A stretch of DNA of 64,000 nt, from assembly GCA_916048095.2 (NCBI GenBank), contig OU696579.1, positions 9,034,163-9,098,162 of the forward strand, in the 5' to 3' direction. This document shows, one piece after another, positions 34,368-48,036 of the stretch. The DNA is from Sacculina carcini (lineage: Eukaryota > Arthropoda > Thecostraca > Sacculinidae). A program made the translations under genes and the position numbers. The notes beneath the pieces are model-generated. The model was not told where the DNA came from and made no database searches. It saw only the letters and a list, made by a program, of their open reading frames with translations. Each line of letters starts with the position of its first letter. Within the stretch, counting starts at the first letter, position 1.

Positions 34368-37300
34368 CAACTAACAATTATTCTGGATAGTGGGAAATAA
34401 TTGTTCTAAAAGTTCAAAATTCTCCTAATTCTAAATAGTTGATCTTAAATATGAAAAAGTTGCGCTAAAACAAAAAGTTGCATTTATAACTTATATAGTA
34501 CTTTTTTCAGATCAATAAATCATTTATTTTTGGGTTCCTTATGACAAACAGATTCTATGATACAAAAGTTGCATTTGCAACAAAAGGTCAACCTAATTTT
34601 TTATATTAACTCAGCTGTGTGTGTTTATGTGTGTGAGTGTGTTTGTGTGAATACGTGTTGGTGTGTATGTGTATGCAAATGTGTGTGTATGTGTCGGTGA
34701 GTTTCTGCATGACTGGTTTATCAGACGGGCTGTGTGAGCCTCAAAGACCACAAATACTTGGGCAAATTGAGTTTTGTTCTCAGAATCACAGCACACCTCA
34801 AATGGCCAGTGTGCGCGATATAGCTGAATTTATCACTGCCATGTGGGTTTTCCAGTTGAACAGCGTATATGCATGCTTTCTACCCGAATATGACCCTGAG
34901 TAACAGTCGTAAATCGTATTTTACAACGTGATACCAGAATGATGTGTGCTGCTGAATGTAGATATATTGTTTTCTATTAGTATGAAAAACCGCCCTTTGT
35001 GCGGAGCAATTCATGTAATAAAATTCATACTTTATTCATAAAAAGTATTGCAAATTCAAAAAAGGTAAACTCATAGAAATCTGAACCAAATGAAAAGTCC
35101 AAATTTAATCATTTTTGTTCTAATTTTGACAAAATATGTTCCCGCAACCCGCCTCATATTTAAACCCACCCGTCGTGCGCAATAATTCAGAAATAAAACA
35201 CGAAACAAACAATTAAAAATGGTGAAAACTTTTCATCAGAATGTTTCCGAAACATATTTAGACAACTTAACATCATTACCCAACATCATTTGCTCAAGTA
35301 CTATTCTACTTTTACCGCTACCACAACTTTAACCGCTATCATATATTTCGGTATCATTTAAACCCAATATAACTTGACCCAAACCTAGCAAACCCAACCC
35401 AACCACCCCATCTTGACCTAACCCAGCCTAATCTGAGGTGATCCAACTTATAAGTTTGTGATCACAAAATGAACCGATTCAATCATAATTTCTAATCAGA
35501 AGTTTGAGATTATCTACACCAGGGGTCTCAAACACGCGGCCCACCAATACTTTTATTGCAGCTCGCTATTATAGTATAGAAACCGAATTGTAAGACTGAT
35601 TAAATCATATTGATTGTATAATGTGATTTTATTATACACCATTTAATTTACATTTTCATTAGTGAGTCTGGATCTTGAAGTCAAGCCCGTGAGTTTTGTA
35701 TATGAACTCATTCTACATGGTAATATTCAATATTTAAACCCGTCCGTCGTGCGGAACAATTAATAAAATAAAAGTAATACATATTTAAAAGCAAAAAGTC
35801 AGTGTAATAGAAGACTATAAATTGTAAAATCTAAACCAAAAGATAAGTTATAATTCTGAATTTGCTTATTCTTATTCTAATAACTGACGAAATTGACTTA
35901 AGCCAGCCCGTCGTCAGGAACAATTTAGAAATTAAACCCAAAAAATGGCAAATTAGAAATAGTATCTCATAAATTTCTTATCGGAATGAGCCCAATCAAG
36001 GTATAACTTTCGCCACGTACTACAAACAACTAACAATTATTCTGGATAGTGTGAAATAATTGTTCTAAAAGTTCAAAATTGTCCTAATTCTAAATAGTTG
36101 ATCTTAAATATGAAAAAGTTGCGCTAAAAACAAAAAGTTGCATTTATAACTTATATAGTACTTTTTTCAGATCAATAAATCATTTATTTTTGGGCTTCTT
36201 ATGACAAACAGATTCTATGATACAAAAGTTGCATTTGCAACAAAAGGTCAACCTAATTTTTTATATTAACTCAGCTGTGTGTGTTTATGTGTGTGAGTGT
36301 GTTTGTGTGAATACGTGTTGGTGTGTATGTGTATGCAAATGTGTGTGTATGTGTCGGAGAGTTTCTACATGACTGGTTTTTCAGACGGCCTGTGTGAGCC
36401 ACAAAGACCACAAATACTTGGGCAAATTGAGTTTTGTTCTCAGAATCACAGCGCACCTCAAATGGCCAGTGTGCGCGATATAGCTGAATTTATCACTGCC
36501 ATGTGGGTTTTCCAGTTGAACAGCGTATATGCATGCTTTCTACCCGAATATGACCCTGAGTAACAGTCGTAAATCGTATTTTACAACTTGATACCAGAAT
36601 GATGTGTGCTGCTGAATGTATATATATTGTTTTCTATCAGTATGAAAAACCGCCCTTTGTGCGGAGCAATTCATGTAATAAAATTCATACTTTATTCATA
36701 AAAAGTATTGCAAATTCAAAAAAGGTAAACTCATAGAAATCTGAACCAAATGAAAAGTCCAAATTTAATCATTCTTGTTCTAATTTTGACAAAATATGTT
36801 CCCGCAACCCTCCTCATATTCAAACCCACCCGTCGTGCGCAATAATTCAGAAATAAAACACGAAACAAACAATTAAAAATGGTGAAAACTTTTCATCAGA
36901 ATGTTTCCGAAACATATTTAGACAACTTAACATCATTACCCAACATCATTTGCTCAAGTACTATTCTACTTTTACCGCTACCACAACTTTAACCGCTATC
37001 ATATATTTCGGTATCATTTAAACCCAATATAACTTGACCCAAACCTAGCAAACCCAACCCAACCACCCCATCTTGATCTAACCCAGCCTAATCTGAGGTG
37101 ATCCAACTTATTAGTTTGTGATCACAAAATGAACCGATTCAATCATAATTTCTAATCAGAAGTTTGAGATTATCTACACCAGGGGTCTCAAACACGCGGC
37201 CCACCAATACTTTTATTGCAGCTCGCTATTATAGTATAGAAACCGAATTGTAAGACTGATTAAATCATATTTATTGTATAATGTGATTTTATTATACACC

Positions 37301-40300
37301 ATTTAATTTACATTTTCATTAGTGAGTCTGGATCTTGAAGTCAAGCCCGTGAGTTTTGTATATGAACTCATTCTACATGGTAATATTTAATATTTAAACC
37401 CGTCCGTCGTGCGGAACAATTAATAAAATAAAAGTAATACATATTTAAAAGCAAAAAGTCAGTGTAATAGAAGACTATAAATTGTAAAATCTAAAACAAA
37501 AGATAAGTTATAATTCTGAATTTGCTTATTCTTATTCTAATAACTGACGAAATTGACTTAAGCCAGCCCGTCGTCAGGAACAATTTAGAAATTAAACCCA
37601 AAAAATGGCAAATTAGAAATAGTATCTCATTAATTTCTTATCGGAATGAGCCCAATCAAGGTATAACTTTCGCCACGTACTACAAACAACTAACAATTAT
37701 TCTGGATAGTGTGAAATAATTGTTCTAAAAGTTCAAAATTGTCCTAATTCTAAATAGTTGATCTTAAATATGAAAAAGTTGCGCTAAAAACAAAAAGTTG
37801 CATTTATAACTTATATAGTACTTTTTTCAGATCAATAAATCATTTATTTTTGGGCTCCTTATGACAAACAGATTCTATGATACAAAAGTTGCATTTGCAA
37901 CAAAAGGTCAACCTAATTTTTTATATTAACTCAGCTGTGTGTGTTTATGTGTGTGAGTGTGTTTGTGTGAATACGTGTTGGTGTGTATGTGTATGCAAAT
38001 GTGTGTGTATGTGTCGGAGAGTTTCTACATGACTGGTTTTTCAGACGGCCTGTGTGAGCCACAAAGACCACAAATACTTGGGCAAATTGAGTTTTGTTCT
38101 CAGAATCACAGCGCACCTCAAATGGCCAGTGTGCGCGATATAGCTGAATTTATCACTGCCATGTGGGTTTTCCAGTTGAACAGCGTATATGCATGCTTTC
38201 TACCCGAATATGACCCTGAGTAACAGTCGTAAATCGTATTTTACAACGTGATACCAGAATGATGTGTGCTGCTGAATGTATATATATTGTTTTCTATCAG
38301 TATGAAAAACCGCCCTTTGTGCGGAGCAATTCATGTAATAAAATTCATACTTTATTCATAAAAAGTATTGCAAATTCAAAAAAGGTAAACTCATAGAAAT
38401 CTGAACCAAATGAAAAGTCCAAATTTAATCATTCTTGTTCTAATTTTGACAAAATATGTTCCCGCAACCCGCCTCATATTTAAACCCACCCGTCGTGCGC
38501 AATAATTCAGAAATAAAACACGAAACAAACAATTAAAAATGGTGAAAACTTTTCATCAGAATGTTTCCGAAACATATTTAGACAACTTAACATCATTACC
38601 CAACATCATTTGCTCAAGTACTATTCTACTTTTACCGCTACCACAACTTTAACCGCTATCATATATTTCGGTATCATTTAAACCCAATATAACTTGACCC
38701 AAACCTAGCAAACCCAACCCAACCACCCCATCTTGACCTAACCCAGCCTAATCTGAGGTGATCCAACTTATAAGTTTGTGATCACAAAATGAACCGATTC
38801 AATCATAATTTCTAATCAGAAGTTTGAGATTATCTACACCAGGGGTCTCAAACACGCGGCCCACCAATACTTTTATTGCAGCTCGCTATTATAGTATAGA
38901 AACCGAATTGTAAGACTGATTAAATCATATTGATTGTATAATGTGATTTTATTATACACCATTTAATTTACATTTTCATTAGTGAGTCTGGATCTTGAAG
39001 TCAAGCCCGTGAGTTTTGTATATGAACTCATTCTACATGGTAATATTCAATATTTAAACCCGTCCGTCGTGCGGAACAATTAATAAAATAAAAGTAATAC
39101 ATATTTAAAAGCAAAAAGTCAGTGTAATAGAAGACTATAAATTGTAAAATCTAAACCAAAAGATAAGTTATAATTCTGAATTTGCTTATTCTTATTCTAA
39201 TAACTGACGAAATTGACTTAAGCCAGCCCGTCGTCAGGAACAATTTAGAAATTAAACCCAAAAAATGGCAAATTAGAAATAGTATCTCATAAATTTCTTA
39301 TCGGAATGAGCCCAATCAAGGTATAACTTTCGCCACGTACTACAAACAACTAACAATTATTCTGGATAGTGTGAAATAATTGTTCTAAAAGTTCAAAATT
39401 GTCCTAATTCTAAATAGTTGATCTTAAATATGAAAAAGTTGCGCTAAAAACAAAAAGTTGCATTTATAACTTATATAGTACTTTTTTCAGATCAATAAAT
39501 CATTTATTTTTGGGCTTCTTATGACAAACAGATTCTATGATACAAAAGTTGCATTTGCAACAAAAGGTCAACCTAATTTTTTATATTAACTCAGCTGTGT
39601 GTGTTTATGTGTGTGAGTGTGTTTGTGTGAATACGTGTTGGTGTGTATGTGTATGCAAATGTGTGTGTATGTGTCGGAGAGTTTCTACATGACTGGTTTT
39701 TCAGACGGCCTGTGTGAGCCACAAAGACCACAAATACTTGGGCAAATTGAGTTTTGTTCTCAGAATCACAGCGCACCTCAAATGGCCAGTGTGCGCGATA
39801 TAGCTATGAATTTATCACTGCCATGTGGGTTTTCCAGTTGAACAGCGTATATGCATGCTTTCTACCCGAATATGACCCTGAGTAACAGTCGTAAATCGTA
39901 TTTTACAACGTGATACCAGAATGATGTGTGCTGCTGAATGTATATATATTGTTTTCTATCAGTATGAAAAACCGCCCTTTGTGCGGAGCAATTCATGTAA
40001 TAAAATTCATACTTTATTCATAAAAAGTATTGCAAATTCAAAAAAGGTAAACTCATAGAAATCTGAACCAAATGAAAAGTCCAAATTTAATCATTCTTGT
40101 TCTAATTTTGACAAAATATGTTCCCGCAACCCGCCTCATATTCAAACCCACCCGTCGTGCGCAATAATTCAGAAATAAAACACGAAACAAACAATTAAAA
40201 ATGGTGAAAACTTTTCATCAGAATGTTTCCGAAACATATTTAGACAACTTAACATCATTACCCAACATCATTTGCTCAAGTACTATTCTAATTTTACCGC

Positions 40301-41008
40301 TACCACAACTTTAACCGCTATCATATATTTCGGTATCATTTAAACCCAATATAACTTGACCCAAACCTAGCAAACCCAACCCAACCACCCCATCTTGATC
40401 TAACCCAGCCTAATCTGAGGTGATCCAACTTATTAGTTTGTGATCACAAAATGAACCGATTCAATCATAATTTCTAATCAGAAGTATGAGATTATCTACA
40501 CCAGGGGTCTCAAACACGCGGCCCACCAATACTTTTATTGCAGCTCGCTATTATAGTATAGAAACCGAATTGTAAGACTGATTAAATCATATTGATTGTA
40601 TAATGTGATTTTATTATACACCATTTAATTTACATTTTCATTAGTGAGTCTGGATCTTGAAGTCAAGCCCGTGAGTTTTGTATATGAACTCATTCTACAT
40701 GGTAATATTCAATATTTAAACCCGTTCGTCGTGCGGAACAATTAATAAAATAAAAGTAATACATATTTAAAAGCAAAAAGTCAGTGTAATAGAAGACTAT
40801 AAATTGTAAAATCTAAACCAAAAGATAATTTATAATTCTGAATTTGCTTATTCTTATTCTAATAACTGACGAAATTGACTTAAGCCAGCCCGTCGTCAGG
40901 AACAATTTAGAAATTAAACCCAAAAAATGGCAAATTAGAAATAGTATCTCATTAATTTCTTATCGGAATGAGCCCAATCAAGGTATAACTTTCGCCACGT
41001 ACTACAAA
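34368..41008. repeat. tandem array of four 1.66-kb units with ABAB pattern
   Basis: Unit starts are at 34368, 36027, 37687 and 39347 (periods 1659, 1660, 1660, then 1662). Each begins CAACTAACAATTATTCTGGA. Each contains a (TG)n-led 88-codon frame and four Helitron-like hairpin motifs (AACCGCCCTTTGTGCGGAG, CACCCGTCGTGCGC, CCGTCCGTCGTGCGGAAC, CAGCCCGTCGTCAGGAAC). Diagnostic variants alternate: CTTGACC/CTTGATC, TTATAAG/TTATTAG, CATAAAT/CATTAAT and ATTTAAACCC/ATTCAAACCC have one state in units 1 and 3 and the other in 2 and 4. This implies a 3.32-kb higher-order period. Confidence 0.95.
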
Positions 41009-42237
41009 CATTTCGCTTCCCAAAGGGTGTCTCCCCAACTGAATGTCGCTAAATACATGCTTAAAATGCAAATAGTCTTCAAAAGAGTGGAAAATCACAT
41101 AATTTGACAACATATTTTGCCGTTTTTTGTCACATAATATCAGCTTAAAAAACCAAAACTTATCACATAAAATTCCCAAATTTAACGATATGATATGATA
41201 TTGTGGTTGAATGGATCGTGAAGGGCTAATGGTCTGTACAACATTGCTTGTCAGTCGCTAGGCCCACACAGACAAAATACGACCAATTGGTATGCTTCGT
41301 ATGTTTTATTATTTGCAACAATTTCGTTATTTTCTGTGGCTGTCACCGGGTGATACAACGACCAACACTTGCCAACACTGGTCACGCGAGCTTTCACGGA
41401 CAAATGCGGTCAATCATGAATTTAAGGTGTGCCGAATACACTGACGCACACGGACGCATACACTGACGCATATACACTGACGCAAATGAACGCGTATTTG
41501 CATAATGTTTCAGTGGTGGATCCACTGTTAAAAGTTGATATCGAATCTAATAGTCTAAATTGAAAGTATAAACCAATAGAAAAGTCAAAAAGTGTAAATT
41601 TGTGTATCCTTGTTTAAATTATTGACTTATATAATGCTTTTCTCTAAACTCGCCTCACATTTACACCCGCAGTCGTGCGATATAATTCAGAAATCAAACA
41701 CGAAACAAAATCAATAAAAAATGATGAAAAATATTTCCTTCTTTATAATTCCTGATTAATGCTCTCACTAATGCATTATATGGCTATAACTAGTATTTTT
41801 CGGATTACATGGATATTAAACTGTTGGTAGCCATGGCAACCGGCATGAAAAACCCGCTGGACGGAGTGTTGCACAAGGGCCACCACGATTGCGCAATAAT
41901 TCACCAATTATTCGCCTTTAGCAAGGCGTAAAATTGCGGAATTTGTTGACAAAATTGGCCATTATAAAGGCGCATATGAGGTGTAATCGCTAAAGGAGTC
42001 CGCCTTTAAAAAGGCGTGAAGAGATGCTATGGGTATGTTACAATGCAGAAAAAGCAGCTAGGTTTTTACAGTGTATAGCAAGTACAGCGTAGACTTTCAA
42101 AACAGCACGGCGAAATAACATTAAACACAAGGCGAGTATTGCAGAGGAGCAGCTGGAGATGTGCTTGCAGTGTTGCTGGAGAGAGTAGCGAGTGCGCAGG
42201 AACAATGAGTTCACTCAGCATTCTGCGCCCCCTTATA
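41009..42237. repeat. flank left of the Tigger element, duplicated at 46531-47680
   Basis: Up to 42129 this matches 46531-47680 nearly base for base (e.g. CATTTCGCTTCCCAAAGGGT, TGACGCACACGGACGCATAC, GCAACCGGCATGAAAAACCC). It includes two short fold-backs built on GCCTTTA...TAAAGGC. 42130-42237 is the unique sequence just before the Tigger terminus. No gene recognised. Confidence 0.85.
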
Positions 42238-42554
42238 CAGGGGATCCTCGGTTTACGACGGTCTCGACTTGCGATGATTTGCGGATACGACGCTAGAAAT
42301 CATCTGCTCGAGTTACGTCGATTGCGTCGTAAGCACGACGCAATTTTGTTTTCTGAACTGTAAGTTGATGTGGAATTCCCGTCAGGGATAGTAGTACAAT
42401 AAAATTGTTTGGAAAAAGCACGTGTTTCGCCTTACTAGAGGTGCCATTAGCAATACCTCACGTGCGTTCGACAGTTTTGAGGCTGACACAATCGGTACAT
42501 GCAAAATGGTCCACCAGTGATATAGAATAGTAGCTGCATGCAAAACGCACCTTT

Positions 42555-43535
42555 ATGGCTTCAAAGCGTAAAGTGAACTCTTCAGATAATAGCGCATCTA
42601 AGAAAAGGAAGGTCATCACCATGTACATGAAATTAGACATTGTGAAACGAGCAGAAAAGGGAGAGAGGCCAGCGGATATCGGCCGTGCACTGCACCTAAG
42701 CCGTACGACTGTTGTAACCATCGTCAAGGATAAAAACCGCGTCATTGAACATGTGAAGGGATCCGCTACTATGCAATCAACTGTGATAACTAAACAGCGT
42801 AGCGGTCTCATTATTGATATGGAGAGACTTCTGGCGCTGTGGCTGGAGGACCAGCATCAACGGCGTATCCCGGTGAGCCTTATTTGGATTCAAGAAAACG
42901 CGAAAACATTGTTTGAGGCACTGAAGAGTGAAAAGGGAAAAGAGAGTGAAAGTGAACAGTTGTCGGCCAGCAGGGGTTGGTTCTTGCGGTTTAAGGAGCG
43001 TAATCATTATCATAACCTTAAATTGCAAGGTGAAGCTGCAAGTGGTGATGAGAAAGCAGCAAGAGCTTATCCTCGTGATTAGGATGAAATAATTCAGAAG
43101 GAAGGTTACGTCGCTGAACAGATTTTTAATGTGGACGAGACGGGTATAATTTGGAAGCGGATGCCCAGGCGTACGTACATAGCCAAGGAAGAGAAAGCAG
43201 CGCCAGGTTATAAAGCCAGCAAGGAGAGGCTAAATTTACTTCTTGGGAGCAATTCAGCTGGTGAATACAAGCTGAAGCCCTTGCTAGTGTATCGATCGGA
43301 AATTTCGAAGGATCAACTACCTGTCATCTGGAGGTCCAACAATAAAGCGTGGGTCACGCTTCATACATTCGAGGATTGGTTTACCAACCACTTTGTTCTA
43401 GAAGTTGAACGTTACTGTTCTTCCAAGGGATTGCCCTTTAAAGTGTTGCTAGTGCTGGATGATGTCCCAGGTCACCCTGCCCGCTTGGATGACTCTCATC
43501 CCAATGTCAAGGTAGTTTATGTTCCGCCTAATCCT
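42555..43535 (+). pseudogene. Tigger-type transposase, N-terminal two thirds
   Basis: MASKRKVNSSDNSASKKRKV leads to a psq-type HTH (KLDIVKRAEKGERPADIGRA, LSRTTVVTIVKDKNRV). A CENP-B-type second domain (LALWLEDQHQRRIPVSLIWI, SASRGWFLRFKERN) follows. The DDE domain then has FNVDETGIIWKRMPRRTYIA, RLNLLLGSNSAG, LKPLLVYRSE, LPVIWRSNNKAWVT, FEDWFTNHFV and LLVLDDVPGHP. An in-frame TAG at 43080-43082 interrupts it, and both sides share one frame. The end is lost at a junction with satellite sequence (CCGCCTAATCCTAA), where both partners share CCTAAT. Confidence 0.92.
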
Positions 43536-44711
43536 AATCTTAAATGTGAAAACGTTGCGCTAAAAACAAAAGGTTGCATTCATAACTTATTTAATACTTT
43601 TTTCAGATCAATAAAATATTGATTTTTGGGCTCCTTATGACAAACAGATTCTATGACACAAAAGTTGCATTTGCAACAAAAGGTCAACCTGATTTTTTAT
43701 ATTAACTGAGCTGTGTGTGTTTATGTGTGTGAGTGTGTTTGTGTGAATACGTGTTGGTGTGTATGTGTATGCAAATGTGTGTGTATGTGTCGGTGAGTTT
43801 CTACATTTTACATTCTACTGGTTTTTCAGACGGCCTGTGTGAGCCACAAAGACCACAAATACTTGGGCAAATTGAGTTTTGTTCTCAGAATCGCAGCGCA
43901 CCTCAAATGGCCAGTGTGCGCGATATAGCTGAATTTATCATGTGGGTTTTCCAGTTGAACAGCGTATATGCATGCTTTCTACCCGAATATGACCCTGAGT
44001 AACAGTCGTAAATCGTATTTTACAACGTGATACCAGAATGATGTGTGCTGCTGAATGTAGATATATCGTTTTCTATTAGCATGAAAAACCGCCCTTTGTG
44101 CGGAGCAATTCATTTAATATAATTCATACTTTATTCATAAAAAGTATTGCAAATTCAAAAAAGGTGAACTCATAAAAATCTGAACCAAATGAAAAGTCCA
44201 AATTTAATCATTTTTGTTCTAATTTTGACAAAATATGTTCCTTCAACCCGCCTCATATTTAAACCCGCCCGTCGTGCGGAATAATTCAGAAATAAAACAC
44301 GAAACAAACACAATTAAAAATGGTGAAAACTTTTCATCGGAATGTTTCCCAAACATATTTAGAACTTAACATCATTCCCCAACATCATTTGCTCAAGTAC
44401 TATTCTACTTTTACCGCTACCGCAACTTTAACCGTTATCATATATTTCGGTATCATTTAAACCCAACATAACTTGACCCAAACCTACCAAACCCAACCCA
44501 ACCACCAAATCCTGACCTAACCCAGCCTAATCTGAGGTGATCCAACATATTAGTTTGTGATCACAAAATGAACCGATTCAATCATAATTTCTAATCAGAA
44601 GTTTGAGATTATCTACGCCAGGGGTCTCAAACACGCGGCCCACCAATTCTTTTCTCGCAGCTCGCCATTATAGTATAGAAACCAAATTGTAAAACTGAGG
44701 GTGGGACAGAC
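43536..44711. repeat. diverged copy of the 1.66-kb unit
   Basis: The order of blocks matches the array units from the AAAAAGTTGCGCTAAAA phrase on, through the TG-led frame (43733-44002) and the AACCGCCCTTTGTGCGGAG and CGCCCGTCGTGCGGAAT motifs to GGCCCACCAATTCTTTTCTC. It is clearly more diverged than the four array units from each other. The 88-codon frame is kept open despite a 9-bp insertion and a 6-bp deletion. Confidence 0.88.
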
Positions 44712-44937
44712 AGACACACAGCCCAAACAGTTCATTTTTTTGTTTAAATACTATATAAGACATGTACATACACAAATGATATGTTTTATTGAGTATAATG
44801 ATTAATTCCAGTATTTATGTCTATATTTTATTGTCTATGTCTGTATTGTGTCTATATGTGTGTCCGTATGCAGTGCTATGCACACGCAGGATGTCTAGCA
44901 CCACACACGGACACAATGTTCACACGTCTTCCAGATA

Positions 44938-45866
44938 GGGAAGATAGCAACTACCACTACGAACAATTACCTCTACACCAGTCCCAGCTCTCATACTCTT
45001 TCTATGTGCCTGGGCGTAACTGCAACCGAGACGCAATGGTCTCAACACAGACAGAGCGAGGAGAAACCCTAGTTGTAACAACGCCACCTAGACTACCTAG
45101 TATCTAGGTGGCGTTGGTTGTAACCGTCATAGCTGGATTTTCCCGTACTCTGTCTCTCTCGCGTTGGTCGTCCAATAATCATAGGCGCACCTAGTGGCGA
45201 ATGGTTGTATGACGAGTGATTGTTAGTATAATGTAAAAGTAAATAATCTAGTCTAACTAACCTAACCTAACCCAACATAACCTAACAAGAAATAGTAAGA
45301 TTGCTGGGTTTAAAGCGTAGGCGTAATGGTTCGTAGGCGCAGTTGCTAGGTTCCCCACGAAAACAAGGCTACGAGAGCTGCTAGTGTTGAGCATTGCTAG
45401 TTGTTGGAACGAATGGAATGAAATTGTTTGTTATAAACTGAAATAGTGGTGATGTTGGCTCTACATTTTCAACGATTTACATTGACAGCTGCTGAGATAA
45501 GTTGATCAATTTCTCATCAAACCCCATCTTATTTGAGACTAGGCGCGCCTCTGATTATTGGACGACCAACGCGAGAGAGACAGAGTACGGGAAAATGCAG
45601 CTAGGACGGTTACAACCAACGCCACCTAGATACTAGGTAGTCTAGGTGGCGTTGTTACAACTAGGGTTTCTCCTCGCTCTGTCTGTGTTGAGACTATTGC
45701 GTCTCGGTTGCAGTTACGCCCAGGCACATAGAAAGAGTATGAGAGCTGGGACTGGTGTAGAGGTAATTGTTCGTAGTGGTAGTTGTACTAGCTCCTGTTC
45801 ATGTATTGTCAACATAAACTCGTTAAGCCTGTATCTGGAGGGAGCTAGTACAACTACCACTACAAC
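44938..45866. mobile_element. fold-back element with long inverted arms and 9-bp TSD
   Basis: The direct repeat TTCCAGATA flanks it (44929-44937, 45867-45875). Arms of about 235 bp (44950-45185 and 45553-45787) are inverted copies, sharing for example GTTGGTCGTCCAATAATC and CTGGGCGTAACTGCAACCGA with their complements. Each arm holds a small hairpin CGCCACCTAG...CTAGGTGGCG. The 360-bp spacer has no ORF. Past the right arm, 45797-45839 is an inverted copy of host sequence 45868-45910, then TIR-like GGAGCTAGTACAACTACC again. The 9-bp TSD suggests a Mutator/fold-back type. Confidence 0.88.
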
Positions 45867-46530
45867 TTCCAGATACAGGCTTAACGAGTTTATGTTGACA
45901 ATACATGAACATATGCTGCATTGTACAACTTTACAACTGACAATTATTCTGGATAGTGTGAAATAATTGTTCTAAAAGTTCAAAATTGTCCTAATTCTAG
46001 ATAGTTGATCTTAAATATGAAAACGTTGCGCTAAAAACAAAAAGTTGCATTTCTAACTTATTTATTACTTATTTCAGATAAATAAAATATTGATTTTTAG
46101 ATTTTAAATCATATTTATTGTATAATGTGATTTTATTATACACCATTTAATTCACATTTTCATTAGTGAGGCTGGATCTTGAAGTCAAGCCCGTGAGTTT
46201 TGTATATGAACTCATTCTACATGGTAATATTTAATATTTAAACCAGTCCGTCGTGCGGAACAATTAATAAAATAAAAGTAATACATACTTAAAAGCAAAA
46301 AGTCAGTGTAATAGAAGACTATAAATTGTAAAATCTAAACCAAAAGATAAGTTATAATTCTGAATTTGCTTATTCTTATTCTAATAACTGACGAAATTGA
46401 CTTAAGCCAGCCCGTCGTCAGGAACAATTTAGAAATTAAACCCAAAAAATGGCAAATTTGAAATAGTATCTCATAAATTTCTTATCGGAATGAGCCCAAT
46501 CAAGGTATAACTTTCGCCACGTACTACAAA
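45867..46530. repeat. partial 1.66-kb unit, internally deleted
   Basis: It starts with the same ACAATTATTCTGGATAGTG phrase and unit body. It then jumps near 46095 to the TAAATCATATTTATTGTATA part of the unit and continues to GCCACGTACTACAAA. The middle ~1 kb, including the TG-led frame, is missing. Confidence 0.85.
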
Positions 46531-47680
46531 CATTTCGCTTCCCAAAGGGTGTCTCCCCAACTGAATGTCGCTAAATACATGCTTAAAATGCAAATAGTCT
46601 ACAAAAGAGTGTAAAATCACATAATTTGACTTTTGGCAACATATTTTGCCGTTTTTTGTCACATAATATCAGCTTAAAAACCAAAACTTATCACATAAAA
46701 TTCCCAAATTTAACGATATGATATGATATTGTGGTTGAATGGATCGTGAAGGACTAATGGTCTGTACAACATTGCTTGTCAGTCGCTAGGCCCACACAGA
46801 CAAAATACTACCAATTGGTATGCTTCGTATGTCTTATTATTTGCAACAATTTCGTTATTTTCTGTGGCTGTCACCGGGTGATACAACGACCAACACTTGC
46901 CAACACTGGTCACGCGAGCTTTCACGGACAAATGCGGTCAATCATGAATTTAAGGTGTGCCAAATACACTGACGCACACGGACGCATACACTGACGCATA
47001 TACACTGACGCACATGAACGCGTATTTGCATAATGTTTCAGTGGTGTATCCACTGTGAAAAGTTGATATCGAATCTAATAGTCTAAATTGAAAGTATGAA
47101 CCAATAGAAAAGTCAAAAAGTGTAAATTTGTGTATCCTTGTTTAAATTATTGACTTATAAAATGCTTTTCTCTAAACTCGCCTCACATTTACACCCGCAG
47201 TCGTGCGATATAATTCAGAAATCAAACACGAAACAAAATCAATAAAAAATGATGAAAAATATTTCCTTCTTTATAATTCCTGATTAATGCTCTCACTAAT
47301 GCATTATATGGCTATAACTAGTATTTTTCGGATTACATGGATATTAAACTGTTGGTAGCCATGGCAACCGGCATGAAAAACCCGCTGGACGGAGTGTTGC
47401 ACAAGGGCCACCACGATTGCGCAATAATTCACCAATTATTCGCCTTTAGCAAGGCGTAAAATTGCGGAATTTGTTGACAAAATTGGCCTTTATAAAGGCG
47501 CATATGAGGTGTAATCGCTAAAGGAGTCCGCCTTTAAAAAGGCGTGAAGAGATGCTATGGGTATGTTACAATGCAGAAAAAGCAGCTAGGTTTCTCCAGT
47601 GTAAGCCAGTGCAGTCAGGTTTTTCCAGTGTAAGTACAGCGTAGACTTGCAAAACAGCACGGCGAAATAACATTCAACAC
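46531..47680. repeat. second copy of the 41009-42129 flank
   Basis: Near-identical to 41009-42129 at an offset of about 5522 bp, with small differences including a changed 3' part (TTTCTCCAGTGTAAGCCAGT inserted near 47592). It ends CACAAG and jumps directly into CCCTTGCTAGTG of the Tigger transposase. The omitted piece ends CTGAAG, so AAG is shared at the deletion junction. Confidence 0.88.
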
Positions 47681-48036
47681 AAGCCCTTGCTAGTGTATCG
47701 ATCAGAAATTTCGAAGGATCAACTACCTGTCATCTGGAGATCCAACAATAAAGCGTGGGTCACGCTTCATACATTCGAGGATTGGTTTACCAACCACTTT
47801 GTTCTAGAAGTTGAACGTTACTGTTCTTCCAAGGGATTGCCCTTTAAAGTGTTGCTAGTGCTGGATGATGTCCCAGGTCACCCTGCCCGCTTGGATGACT
47901 CTCATCCCAATGTCAAGGTAGTTTATCTTCCGCCTAATCCTACAGCTCGTTTACAGCCCATGGACCAAGGTGTCGTTGCTTCTTTCAAGGTTTATTATCT
48001 GAAGGTGATGATTGATCGGTGTACCTTGGCATTGTG
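47681..48036 (+). pseudogene. Tigger transposase, second DDE fragment
   Basis: It repeats LVYRSEISKDQLPVIWRSNN, AWVTLHTFEDWFTNHFVLEV and LLVLDDVPGHPARLDDSHPN of the first copy. It then adds the part lost there: VKVVYLPPNPTARLQPMDQG and VVASFKVYYLK, which carries the last catalytic Asp (MDQG). After YYLK the match stops and the frame ends at 48036. Confidence 0.9.
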
